Made by a program: the position numbers and the translations under genes | Assembly (NCBI RefSeq): GCF_007109405.1 | Contig: NZ_VJOY01000003.1 | Coordinates: 186,001-250,000 of the forward strand | DNA from: Pseudomonas mangiferae | GTDB taxonomy: Bacteria; Pseudomonadota; Gammaproteobacteria; Pseudomonadales; Pseudomonadaceae | Direction of reading: 5' to 3' | DNA length: 64,000 nucleotides | Part shown: one piece after another, positions 19,043 through 26,893 of the stretch | Numbering within the stretch: the first letter of the stretch is position 1 | Layout: every line of letters begins with the position of its first letter | Notes under the pieces: model-generated | Seen by the model: the letters and a program-made list of their open reading frames with translations, nothing else | Database searches by the model: none | What the model was told of the DNA's origin: nothing

Positions 19043-19072
19043 TTGGCGGGCGCCGCCACGCTTGGTTATGAT
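19043..19072 (+). promoter_or_regulatory. Candidate promoter of cyaB
   Basis: TTGGCG (19043-19048) and TATGAT (19067-19072) are separated by 18 bp, about 84 bp before the cyaB start. This fits a weak sigma-70 promoter. Tentative. Confidence 0.35.
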
Positions 19073-19155
19073 CCCACACCCCGCCAGGGTTTTGGCTCGG
19101 GTCTTGCAACGTCGCGCGTTTCCGGCGTCCATTCAGCAGGGATCGTTTACCGTCC

Positions 19156-20544
19156 ATGAAGTCAGTCGTTTCAGAGCGTCCCAGCAGCCTGCCCATGCCG
19201 CTGCTGCGCGAATATTACTCGCGGGTCCTGGCCTATATCGCCACCGCCGCCACCATCGCGGCCGGCACCTACGTCCAGCACTTCTCCTACGACCTGCTCT
19301 GGATGGTCCCCTACTCCCTGCTCTACCCGCACCTGGCGCATCACCTGAGCCTGCGTTTCAAGCGCGACCATGCCCGCCAGACCCACCTGGTGCTGCTGTT
19401 CATCGATGCCGTCAACGCCGGCGGTGGCGCCGTCCTGATGGGCTTCTCGGTGGTACCCGCCCTGATGTTCCTGCTGGTGCTGGCGTTCAGCGCACTGATC
19501 ATCGGTGGCTTGCGCTACCTGGGCATGGCCCTGCTGGTGGCGGCCAGCGCCCTGGTGCTCACCAGTGTCATCTTCCGCCCCGAATTGAACGCCGCCACGC
19601 CGGTCCTGGTGTCCCTGGTGAGCGCCCTGTTCACCACCCTGTACATCTGCATCACCGCCTATTTCGTGCACCAGCAGGGGCTGCGCCTGGCCCAGGCCCG
19701 CGGCGAGATCACCCGGGAGCAGGAAAAGGCCGCGCGGCTCGCCCGCAACCTGGCCAAATACCTGTCGCCCCAGGTCTGGGAGACCATCTTCAGCGGCAAG
19801 AAGAGCGTGCGCCTGGAGACCCAGCGCAAGAAACTCACGGTGTTCTTCTCCGACATCAAGGGCTTCACCGAGATGAGCGAGGAGCTGGAGGCCGAGGCCC
19901 TCACCGACCTGCTCAACACCTACCTTAACGAAATGTCGAAGATCGCCCTCAAGTACGGCGGCACCATCGACAAGTTCGTCGGCGACAGCGTGATGGTGTT
20001 CTTCGGCGACCCCACGTCCCAGGGCGCCAAGAAGGACGCGGTGCTGGCGGTGTCCATGGCCATCGCCATGCGCAAGCACATGAAGGTGCTGCGCCAGCAG
20101 TGGCGTTCCCAGGGCATCACCAAGCCCCTGGAGATCCGCATGGGCCTGAACACCGGCTACTGCACGGTGGGCAACTTCGGCGCCGACACGCGCATGGACT
20201 ACACCATCATCGGTCGCGAAGTGAACCTCGCCAGTCGCCTGGAAAGCGCGGCCGAGGCGGGCGAGATCCTGATCTCCCACGAGACCTATTCCATGGTGAA
20301 GGACGTGATCATGTGCCGCGACAAGGGGCAGATCACCGTCAAGGGCTTCACCCGGCCGGTGCAGATCTACCAGGTGGTGGACTTCCGCCGCGACCTGGGC
20401 GCCACCTCCAGCTACGTGGAGCACGAACTGCCGGGCTTCTCCATGTACCTGGACACCAACGGCATCCAGAACTACGACAAGGAACGGGTGATCCAGGCCC
20501 TGCAGACCGCCGCCGAGAAACTGCGCGACAAGGTCATTCTGTAA
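19156..20544 (+). CDS. cyaB: Membrane adenylate cyclase CyaB (MASE2 plus class III cyclase)
   Basis: 462 aa. Residues about 15-175 form a MASE2 membrane domain with several hydrophobic helices; residues about 222-400 are the class III cyclase domain. Metal-binding aspartates are D233 (FFSDIKGFTEMSEE) and D277 (GDSVMVFFGD). K273 and D348 (DYTIIGREVN) are the adenine-selecting pair, and N357/R361 the transition-state residues, so ATP is the predicted substrate. In P. aeruginosa CyaB makes the cAMP that activates Vfr and virulence functions. Length and domain order match PA3217. Confidence 0.94.
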   Translation: MKSVVSERPSSLPMPLLREYYSRVLAYIATAATIAAGTYVQHFSYDLLWMVPYSLLYPHLAHHLSLRFKRDHARQTHLVLLFIDAVNAGGGAVLMGFSVVPALMFLLVLAFSALIIGGLRYLGMALLVAASALVLTSVIFRPELNAATPVLVSLVSALFTTLYICITAYFVHQQGLRLAQARGEITREQEKAARLARNLAKYLSPQVWETIFSGKKSVRLETQRKKLTVFFSDIKGFTEMSEELEAEALTDLLNTYLNEMSKIALKYGGTIDKFVGDSVMVFFGDPTSQGAKKDAVLAVSMAIAMRKHMKVLRQQWRSQGITKPLEIRMGLNTGYCTVGNFGADTRMDYTIIGREVNLASRLESAAEAGEILISHETYSMVKDVIMCRDKGQITVKGFTRPVQIYQVVDFRRDLGATSSYVEHELPGFSMYLDTNGIQNYDKERVIQALQTAAEKLRDKVIL

Positions 20545-20673
20545 CCCATCCCGTCACCTTTCCCCACACGGAGAGGCTCCCGCAGCCGTCGCACCGTTTT
20601 TCGCCCACTGGATGGTCGCCGCACGCTGGCCTGGGCTTGCTAGACTGCGGCGACTTCCCGCGAGCGATGCCCG

Positions 20674-21414
20674 ATGTCCGCGATCCTCAGCCTGCGCCAG
20701 TACGACCATGACGTGCTGGTCCACAGCCATCCCCATCCGCAACTGGTGTTCGGGCTCTCCGGCTGCCTGGAGTTCGAAGTGGCCGGCCAGGGCGCCCAAG
20801 TCTGGCGGCAGACCCTGGCGGTGGTGCCCAGCACCTTTTCCCATGCCTGCGCGAGCCCGGGCGGCAGCCGCTGCCTGGTGGTGGACGTGCCCGACGAAGC
20901 CTGGCTGCGGGACGCCCTCGGCCCCCACGCGGACGCCGCTCGACGGGTGCTGGAGCGGCCCGGCGCCCTGAGCCTGGACGCCTTCCAGAGCCAGCTGGTG
21001 GCATGGCTGGCCGCCAGCCCGGTCCAGGACCCGGTGATCGCCCGCCAGGGGACCGCACTGCTGTTGACCAGCCTGGTGGCGCAGCCGGAAGTGGAACGCG
21101 CCTGCCTGCCGCTGGCCCGGCTGGACGCCCATATCGACGCCCACGCCGCCCACCCGCTGCAGGTGGCCGACCTGGCGCGGCTCTGCGGCCTGTCCAGCGC
21201 CCGCTTCCACGCCCGCTTCCTCGCCGAGACCGGGCGCACGCCCATGGACTACGTGCGCCAGCGGCGCCTGCGGCTCGGCCTGCACCTGCTGCGCACCAGC
21301 GCGGCGCCGGTGGGCGAGGTCGCTGCCCGGGTCGGCTATCACTCCCAGAGCGCCTTCACCGCCGCGCTGGTGAAGGCCTTCGGCCGCACACCCCGGCAAC
21401 TGCGCCGCGAGTGA
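20674..21414 (+). CDS. AraC-family transcriptional regulator with N-terminal cupin
   Basis: 246 aa. The N terminus is a small cupin-like sensor (HSHPHPQLVFGLSGCLEFEV, giving a His-rich metal or ligand pocket). The C-terminal 100 residues contain both HTH motifs (VADLARLCGLSSARFHARF and VGEVAARVGYHSQSAFTAALVKAFG). It precedes csaA and an EamA transporter on the same strand, with 79 bp to csaA, and could regulate them; the target is not shown by the sequence. Confidence 0.9.
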   Translation: MSAILSLRQYDHDVLVHSHPHPQLVFGLSGCLEFEVAGQGAQVWRQTLAVVPSTFSHACASPGGSRCLVVDVPDEAWLRDALGPHADAARRVLERPGALSLDAFQSQLVAWLAASPVQDPVIARQGTALLLTSLVAQPEVERACLPLARLDAHIDAHAAHPLQVADLARLCGLSSARFHARFLAETGRTPMDYVRQRRLRLGLHLLRTSAAPVGEVAARVGYHSQSAFTAALVKAFGRTPRQLRRE

Positions 21415-21493
21415 CGCGACGATTGCCGCGAGTCCGCCGACAGACGCGCGCGCCACGGCGCGGCACACTGGCGGCCTGATCCTCGGAGGTGCC

Positions 21494-21832
21494 ATGAACC
21501 CTGATATCGAGTGGGACGATTTCCTGCGGGTCGAGCTGCGCGTCGGCACGGTGCTCAGCGCGCGACCCAACGAAAAAGCCATGAAGCCGGCCTACGTGCT
21601 GGAGATCGACCTGGGGACGCGCGGCGTAAAGATCTCCAGTGCACAACTGACCGCCCACTACACCGCCACCGAATTGGTAGGGCGCCAAGTGCTCTGTGTC
21701 TGCAACTTCCCGCCGAAGCGCATCGCCGGCGTGCGCTCGGAGGTGCTGGTCACCGGCGTCCACGATGCCGAGGGCAAGGTGGTGCTGGCCGGCTTCGACC
21801 GTCCGCTGCCCAACGGAGCGCGCCTGGCATGA
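21494..21832 (+). CDS. csaA: tRNA-binding domain protein CsaA
   Basis: 112 aa, essentially one EMAP-II-like tRNA-binding OB-fold. Characteristic are FLRVELRVGTVLSA at the start, the LGTRGVKISSAQLT segment and FPPKRIAGVRSEVLV in the second half. CsaA is proposed as a secretion-related chaperone; tRNA binding is the structural inference. A CGGAGGTG ribosome-binding site precedes the ATG. Its stop overlaps the next gene's start (ATGA), so the pair is translationally coupled. Confidence 0.92.
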   Translation: MNPDIEWDDFLRVELRVGTVLSARPNEKAMKPAYVLEIDLGTRGVKISSAQLTAHYTATELVGRQVLCVCNFPPKRIAGVRSEVLVTGVHDAEGKVVLAGFDRPLPNGARLA

Positions 21833-22704
21833 ACACCCGTCGCGCGTTACTGGGGCTGCACCTGGGCGCCCTCGCCTTCGGCCTCAGCGGCATCTTCGGC
21901 AAGCTGGCCCTGGCCGCCCCGCTGGCCATCGTCCTGGGGCGCGCGCTGTTCGCGGTGCTGGCGTTGATCCCCTTCTGCCGGCGCCGGGCGGGCCAGGTGC
22001 CCCTCGACCGCCATCGCCTGTGGCGGCTCGCCGGCAGCGGCCTGTTGCTGGGCGCCCACTGGCTGACGTTCTTCCACGCGGTGAAGATCTCCGGCGTGGC
22101 CATCGCCACCTTGGGCTTCGCCAGCTTCCCGGCGTTCACCGTGCTGCTGGAAGGGCTGCTGTTCCGTGAGCGCATTCACGGCCGGGAGTGGTCCCTGGTG
22201 GCCCTGGTGACCCTGGGCCTGGTGCTGGTGACGCCCCACTTCGACCTCGCCAGCAGCGGCACCGGCGGGCTGCTCTGGGCGGTAACCTCGGGGCTGCTGT
22301 TCGCCCTGCTGACCCTGGCCAACCGCGCCACGGTGAAGGGCCTGAACCCGATGCAGGCGGCGCTGTGCCAGAACCTGGCGATCCTCGTCTGCCTGCTGCC
22401 GTTCGCCTGGCGCGACCTGCTGCCGTTGCGCCCGCTGGACTGGCTGTGGCTGTTCCTGCTGGGCGCGTTCTGCACGGGTGTCGCCCACAGCCTGTTCGTT
22501 TCCGCCCTGCACGTGCTCAATGCCCGTACCGCCGCCCTGGTGTTCGCCCTGGAGCCGGTCTATGGGATCGCCTTCGCCTGGTGGCTGTTCGATGAGAAGC
22601 CGGGGCTGCGCATGCTGTTGGGCGGCGCACTGATCATCGCCGCCATCGTCCTGTCCAGCCGCGCCAAGGCCGCGCCCACCGAACAGGCCCTGGCGGCACC
22701 GTGA
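21829..22704 (+). CDS. EamA/DMT-family inner membrane transporter
   Basis: 291 aa with ten predicted helices in two five-helix EamA repeats (first: LGLHLGALAFGLSGIFGKLA; second begins near SGLLFALLTLANRATV). It starts within the csaA stop codon (ATGA at 21829-21832). The second half has the typical VFALEPVYGIAFAWWLFDEKP. Such carriers export amino acids or small metabolites; the substrate cannot be read from sequence. Confidence 0.9.
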   Translation: MNTRRALLGLHLGALAFGLSGIFGKLALAAPLAIVLGRALFAVLALIPFCRRRAGQVPLDRHRLWRLAGSGLLLGAHWLTFFHAVKISGVAIATLGFASFPAFTVLLEGLLFRERIHGREWSLVALVTLGLVLVTPHFDLASSGTGGLLWAVTSGLLFALLTLANRATVKGLNPMQAALCQNLAILVCLLPFAWRDLLPLRPLDWLWLFLLGAFCTGVAHSLFVSALHVLNARTAALVFALEPVYGIAFAWWLFDEKPGLRMLLGGALIIAAIVLSSRAKAAPTEQALAAP

Positions 22705-22737
22705 GCATGATGGCCCCGTGACCGGGGCCGTCCATTT

Positions 22738-23244
22738 TCAGTTGATGCTGTAGCCGCGCCCGGACAGGCAGGCACCCAGGGCGCGCCGATACAGGTCGGA
22801 GACCCCGGCCGGGGGCGCAGCCTGGGCCGCAGCCGGGTCGAAGCCGCTCTGGCCCACCGCCCAGGTGTGGCATTCGTAGCGATCCCGGGCCTGCAGCTCG
22901 GCGGGCTGCCCGCGAGAGGGGTAGGCGATCACCTCGTAGTTGCCCTGGCTCACCGTCTGCACCGCCGGCGGCGGGCTGACCACCACGTACTGCTGCTGGT
23001 TCGCGCTCCACAGGTAATAGGTGCCGGCGGCCAGGAAATACAAAGTGCTGCCGATCCACACTTCCCGGGCGGCCCCGGGCAGGCCATGGCCATACCGCGG
23101 GCCGGGTTCGAAGTGCCGCGGCCCCGGGCCGCCGAAGCCCGGGCCTCCCGGCCCACCGGGACCCGGCGGGCCGGCGAACGCCGGCGCGGCGAGAACCAGG
23201 GAAAGCAGCCCGGCCACGCCGGCGCGCATCAGGGGGGAAGACAT
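22738..23244 (-). CDS. DUF6515-type exported protein, predicted Cpx-regulon member
   Basis: 168 aa from the ATG at 23244, which has GAGGAGGT 5 nt upstream; an upstream in-frame ATG (23286) lacks such a site. Signal peptide MSSPLMRAGVAGLLSLVLAAPAFA is followed by a Gly/Pro-rich linker, a short hydrophobic stretch (STLYFLAAGTYYLW), a QYVVVSPP-type segment and a C-terminal domain with ARDRYECHTWAVGQSGFDP and YRRALGACLSGRGY. Two cysteines may form a disulfide. The function is unknown. Its upstream region carries a near copy of the spy-like gene's CpxR-type promoter, predicting envelope-stress control. Confidence 0.8.
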   Translation of the reverse strand: MSSPLMRAGVAGLLSLVLAAPAFAGPPGPGGPGGPGFGGPGPRHFEPGPRYGHGLPGAAREVWIGSTLYFLAAGTYYLWSANQQQYVVVSPPPAVQTVSQGNYEVIAYPSRGQPAELQARDRYECHTWAVGQSGFDPAAAQAAPPAGVSDLYRRALGACLSGRGYSIN

Positions 23245-23581
23245 CCGACACCTCCTCGAGAGACACGCAAGCCACCTTGCGCCCACGCATTATCGCCGCC
23301 CGCCAGGGGCCTGGCTGTCAGCACCGGGTAAGCGCTGGGTAAAGGACTGCGACAGGGTTGATACAAAGGCGCTACACGCGTCGGTCGGAACGACCGCGTC
23401 CGCACGCAGAATGCCAGAGTGACAACACCTCTCGCCGAATGGCCTGGCCCGCGATTGGCGCCGACGGATGACGGGGAAGACCAGCCCTCGCGAGGCGATG
23501 CCCTTGTCGCCCGGACTGTCTGCAGCGCCCTGCCTTGCGCAGCGCAGCTACAGCGGTCCGGGCAGTCGGGAAAGAAGCCGG
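23245..23581. other. Intergenic region between DUF6515 and SelW-like genes
   Basis: No convincing gene. The left part holds the leader and promoter of the DUF6515 gene (Cpx-type box at 23328-23343). The right part, about 23345-23581, holds no signal I recognise and lies beyond the 3' end of the SelW-like gene. Confidence 0.6.
23289..23343 (-). promoter_or_regulatory. CpxR-type box and promoter of the DUF6515 gene
   Basis: On the minus strand TTTACCCAGCGCTTAC (23343-23328) is two GTAAA-like half-sites with a 6-nt spacer (one with a single mismatch). Six bp later comes CTGACA and then GATAAT (23294-23289). Compared with the spy-like promoter, the box sequence, the 6-bp gap to CTGAC and the 32/33-bp gap from box to -10 agree almost exactly. 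The start codon is 44 bp downstream of the -10. Confidence 0.7.
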
Positions 23582-23866
23582 TCAGGACCGGTCGTTATGA
23601 CCCAGGTCCCGGTCCGGGTCGATGCGGTCGCGGACACGCTGCTTGAGGACCTTGGCCTCGGGGAAACCGCCGTCGGCCTTGCGCTCCCAGATCTGCTCGC
23701 CGTCGCAGGTGATGCGGAAAACGCCGCCACGCCCGGGCTCCAGGGTCACCCGCCCGAGGTCGTCGGCAAAGGTGCTGAGCAGTTCCTGGGCCAGCCAGGC
23801 GGCCCGCAGCAGCCACTGGCACTGGGTGCAGTAGGTGATGACGATCTCGGCGCGGACGTCGGGCAT
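23582..23866 (-). CDS. SelT/SelW/SelH-family thioredoxin-like protein
   Basis: 94 aa with the C-x-x-C redox motif near the N terminus (ITYCTQCQWLLRAAWLAQELL, C13 and C16) and GVFRITCDGEQIWERKADGGFPEAKVLKQRVRDRI, which is the family's second half. Redox-partner role is inferred; bacterial members are poorly studied. It is divergent from plpD, with only 72 bp between start codons. Confidence 0.88.
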   Translation of the reverse strand: MPDVRAEIVITYCTQCQWLLRAAWLAQELLSTFADDLGRVTLEPGRGGVFRITCDGEQIWERKADGGFPEAKVLKQRVRDRIDPDRDLGHNDRS

Positions 23867-23938
23867 GGGCGGCGGCTCGTGAGGGCGGGAGGCTTATAAT
23901 AGCCGGCTTTCCGTTTACACCCGCGTCCCGAGGTGCCC

Positions 23939-26146
23939 ATGCGCCGCCTGTTGTCCCGCCTGCTTCCCGGCCTGCTGCTCTGCCTTCTGCTGCCCGCCCT
24001 GCCCGTCCAGTCCGCCGACGACCCGCGCCCACGCGTCGGCCTGGTACTGTCCGGCGGCGCTGCCCGGGGCCTGGCCCACGTCGGCGTGCTCAAGGCCTTG
24101 GAGGAACAGGGCATCCGCATCGACGCCATCGCCGGTACCAGCATGGGCGCGGTGGTGGGCGGCCTGTATGCCTCCGGCTACCGGGTCGAGGAACTGGAGA
24201 AACTGGCCCTGACCCTGGACTGGCAGCAGGTGCTGTCGGATTCGCCGCCGCGTTCCGACGTGCCATTCCGCCGCAAGCAGGATGACCGCGACTTTCTGGT
24301 CCGGCAGCAGTTGAGTTTCCGCGACGACGGCAGCCTCGGCCTGCCCATCGGGGTGATCCAGGGGCAGAACCTGGCGCTGACCCTGGAACGCCTGCTGGTG
24401 CACACCAGCAACACCCGCGACTTCGACCGGCTGGCCATCCCCTTCCGCGCGGTGGCCACGGACATCGCCAATGGCGAGAAGGTGGTGTTCGACCACGGCC
24501 ACCTGCCCCAGGCGATCCGCGCCAGCATGTCGATCCCGGCGGTGTTCGCCCCGGTGGAGATGGACGGGCGGCTGCTGGTGGACGGCGGCATGGCGGACAA
24601 CATTCCGGTGGACGTGGCGCGGGCCATGGGCGTCGACCGGGTCATCGTGGTGGATATCGGCACCGCGCTGCGACCTCGCAAGGAACTGCTCACGGTGGTG
24701 GACGTGATGAACCAGTCCATCACCCTGATGACCCGTCGCAATTCCGAGGAACAGCTGGCCACCCTGGACGCGCAGGACATCCTGATCCAGCCGCCCCTGG
24801 CGGGGTTCGCGGGCACCGACTTCGGCCGGGTGCGCGAGGCCATCGACGCCGGCTACCGGGCCACCCGCGCCCTGCGGGGGCGCCTGGCGGACCTGCGGCC
24901 GGCAGGCACCGAAGACGCCGAGCTGAGCGCCGCCCGTGCGCCGGGGCATCGCACCCCGGTGATCCACCGGATTCGCGTGGAGAACGACTCGAAAGTGGCC
25001 GACGACGTGATCCGCCGCTATATCCGCCAGCCCCTCGGGGAACGGCTGGACCTGGAGCGCCTGCAGAAGGACATGGGCACGCTCTACGGCCTGGACTACT
25101 TCGAGCGCGTGGAATACCGGGTGGCCCACGAGCGGGACGGCAACGCCCTGGTGATCGATGCCCGCGGCAAGCGCGCCGGCACCGATTTCCTGCGCCTGGG
25201 GCTTAACCTCTCCGACGACATGCGCGGCGACAGCGCCTTCAATCTGGGCGCCAGCTACCGGGTCAACGGCATCAACCGCCTGGGCGCCGAGTGGCTGACA
25301 CGGGTGCAGCTGGGCGACCACCAGGAACTGTACAGCGAGTTCTACCAGCCCCTGGACGCCGGCTCGCGCTACTTCGTCGCGCCCTACCTGGTGGGCGAGG
25401 CGCGCAACGTGGAGCGCCTGGAGGACAACGACCCCATCGCCGAATACCGCCTGGAACGCTATGGCTACGGATTCAACCTGGGCCGCCAGATCGCCAACAA
25501 CGGCGAGATCCGCTTCGGCATCGGCCAGGCCTGGGGCGAGGCCAACGTGCGGGTGGGAGAGCGGGATTTGCCCAGTTTCAGCTTCAGCGAGGGCTACTAC
25601 GAACTGAAATATTCCTTCGACACCCTGGACAACGTCGACTACCCCCACGAAGGCGAGGACATCGGCCTGACCCTGCGCCAGTACGACAAGCGCCTGGGGT
25701 CCGACGAGCGCTACCGGCAGTGGCAGCTGAAGCTGGACAAGGCGTTCAGCCACGGCCCCGACACCTTCATGCTGGGTGGCCGCTACGGGCGGACCCTGGA
25801 CGACGCCGAGGTGGTGTCGTCCAGCTTCCTGCTGGGCGGCGCGCGACAGTTGTCCGGCTTCCGCCAGGACGCGCTATCGGGACAGAACGTCAGCTTCGGC
25901 CGGCTGGTCTATTACCGGCGGCTGACCGAGCGCGCCTTCCTGCCCCTGGATTTCCCGGTGTACCTGGGGGGCAGTCTGGAACGGGGACGGGTATGGAACA
26001 ACGACAATGCCTTCGACAGCGGCTACGTGAACGCCGCCAGCCTGTTCCTGGGCTTCGAGACGCCGCTGGGGCCGCTGAACTTCAGCTATGGCCTCAACGA
26101 CCAGGAACAGCACGCCTTCTACCTGAACCTCGGCGGCAACTTCTGA
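23939..26146 (+). CDS. plpD: Patatin-like phospholipase PlpD (type Vd autotransporter)
   Basis: 735 aa. A signal peptide (residues 1-26) precedes a patatin domain with oxyanion loop GGAARG, nucleophile S68 in GTSMG and D215 in VDGG. About residues 325-410 look like a POTRA domain (HRIRVENDSKVADDVIRRYI) and 415-735 an outer-membrane 16-strand barrel ending LYLNLGGNF-like with terminal Phe. In P. aeruginosa PlpD is a secreted A1-type phospholipase whose passenger is carried through its own barrel. The ATG at 23939 has GAGG 5 nt upstream. A perfect TATAAT (23895-23900) lies 39 bp before the start. Confidence 0.95.
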   Translation: MRRLLSRLLPGLLLCLLLPALPVQSADDPRPRVGLVLSGGAARGLAHVGVLKALEEQGIRIDAIAGTSMGAVVGGLYASGYRVEELEKLALTLDWQQVLSDSPPRSDVPFRRKQDDRDFLVRQQLSFRDDGSLGLPIGVIQGQNLALTLERLLVHTSNTRDFDRLAIPFRAVATDIANGEKVVFDHGHLPQAIRASMSIPAVFAPVEMDGRLLVDGGMADNIPVDVARAMGVDRVIVVDIGTALRPRKELLTVVDVMNQSITLMTRRNSEEQLATLDAQDILIQPPLAGFAGTDFGRVREAIDAGYRATRALRGRLADLRPAGTEDAELSAARAPGHRTPVIHRIRVENDSKVADDVIRRYIRQPLGERLDLERLQKDMGTLYGLDYFERVEYRVAHERDGNALVIDARGKRAGTDFLRLGLNLSDDMRGDSAFNLGASYRVNGINRLGAEWLTRVQLGDHQELYSEFYQPLDAGSRYFVAPYLVGEARNVERLEDNDPIAEYRLERYGYGFNLGRQIANNGEIRFGIGQAWGEANVRVGERDLPSFSFSEGYYELKYSFDTLDNVDYPHEGEDIGLTLRQYDKRLGSDERYRQWQLKLDKAFSHGPDTFMLGGRYGRTLDDAEVVSSSFLLGGARQLSGFRQDALSGQNVSFGRLVYYRRLTERAFLPLDFPVYLGGSLERGRVWNNDNAFDSGYVNAASLFLGFETPLGPLNFSYGLNDQEQHAFYLNLGGNF

Positions 26147-26157
26147 AGGGCCGGCGC

Positions 26158-26532
26158 CTAGAGCGCCGCGTCCAGCGGCCGGCGCACCAGGCGCAGGGCG
26201 CCGATCACCACCGCGAACACCGCCAGGCTGGCGCTGTAGAGCACCAGAGCCGGCAGCGCGAAGAGCAACGCCAGCACCGCCAGCAACCAGCCGGGCCGGC
26301 CCGGCAGGAAGAACGCCACCAGCGCCGCCAGCAGGCCGGCCAGGGCGATCACCCGGTAATGGATGAGGGTGCCCAGGCTGGAGCGCAGCACGCATTCCCA
26401 CCGCCCGGCGTCCTCGGCGCAGAGCCCCACCCAGCGCGGGTCCTCCATGAAGGCGTAGCGCAGCCCGTAGCTGGCGCCCAGCCACAGCGACAGGGCCAGG
26501 AGCAACAGGATCAGGGGCAGACGGCGGGACAT
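26158..26532 (-). CDS. Small inner membrane protein of unknown function
   Basis: 124 aa from the ATG at 26532 (GGAGAG upstream). An N-terminal hydrophobic segment (PLILLLLALSLWLGASYGL) is followed by a short loop with two cysteines (VGLCAEDAGRWECVLRS) and then two or three helices. I do not recognise the family. It is convergent with plpD, 11 bp apart. The Cys pair, probably periplasmic, may form a disulfide. Confidence 0.7.
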   Translation of the reverse strand: MSRRLPLILLLLALSLWLGASYGLRYAFMEDPRWVGLCAEDAGRWECVLRSSLGTLIHYRVIALAGLLAALVAFFLPGRPGWLLAVLALLFALPALVLYSASLAVFAVVIGALRLVRRPLDAAL

Positions 26533-26893
26533 GACGCACTCTCCTAATGGCGAAACGGCGCCCAGCATAATCCCCCGCCCGGCTTATGCAAGGCCGGACC
26601 GGCACGCGGCCGGCCTCGTCGTCGGCGAACCCGCCGGCGGGCGCGGTTTTTCCGCTGTGGACGGCTGCACAGCGGCAGCGGCTCCCCGTACACTGTGCGC
26701 GGCGTCCGCCTCCGGTCGCGCCCGCCGCGCGCGGTCGCCGGACAGCCGCGCCAAGCACCCGATTCGGACCATCACGTCGCCGGCGCCCGGACGCGCCGGC
26801 TGCCGGCCGCCCCCCGTGGCCGGCGCTGTACCCACGGAGGCCAGGATGGCGCCCCGTCGCACTCACCACGGTCACTACCCCAGGGAAACCGCC
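26533..26893. other. Gene-free, very GC-rich interval
   Basis: No convincing gene, though long frames are open in both directions because of GC content. It contains the promoter of the small membrane protein (left end), a perfect hairpin at 26652-26675 and presumably the promoter of the exported hydrolase (a TACACT -10-like sequence follows the hairpin at about 26689). Confidence 0.55.
26652..26675. repeat. Perfect 8-bp inverted repeat upstream of the hydrolase/MlaA-like pair
   Basis: CCGCTGTG (26652-26659) and CACAGCGG (26668-26675) flank an 8-nt spacer. T-run lies before rather than after it on the plus strand, so it does not look like a terminator; an operator for the downstream pair is possible. 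Confidence 0.4.

Noticed and set aside
23915-25753. 612-codon frame opposite plpD
   Set aside because: Antisense shadow rich in Val/Gln/His/Gly; plpD is complete.
26531-26893. N-terminal extension of the exported hydrolase upstream of 26894
   Set aside because: Arg/Pro/Ala-rich noise; the ATG at 26894 gives a proper signal peptide.
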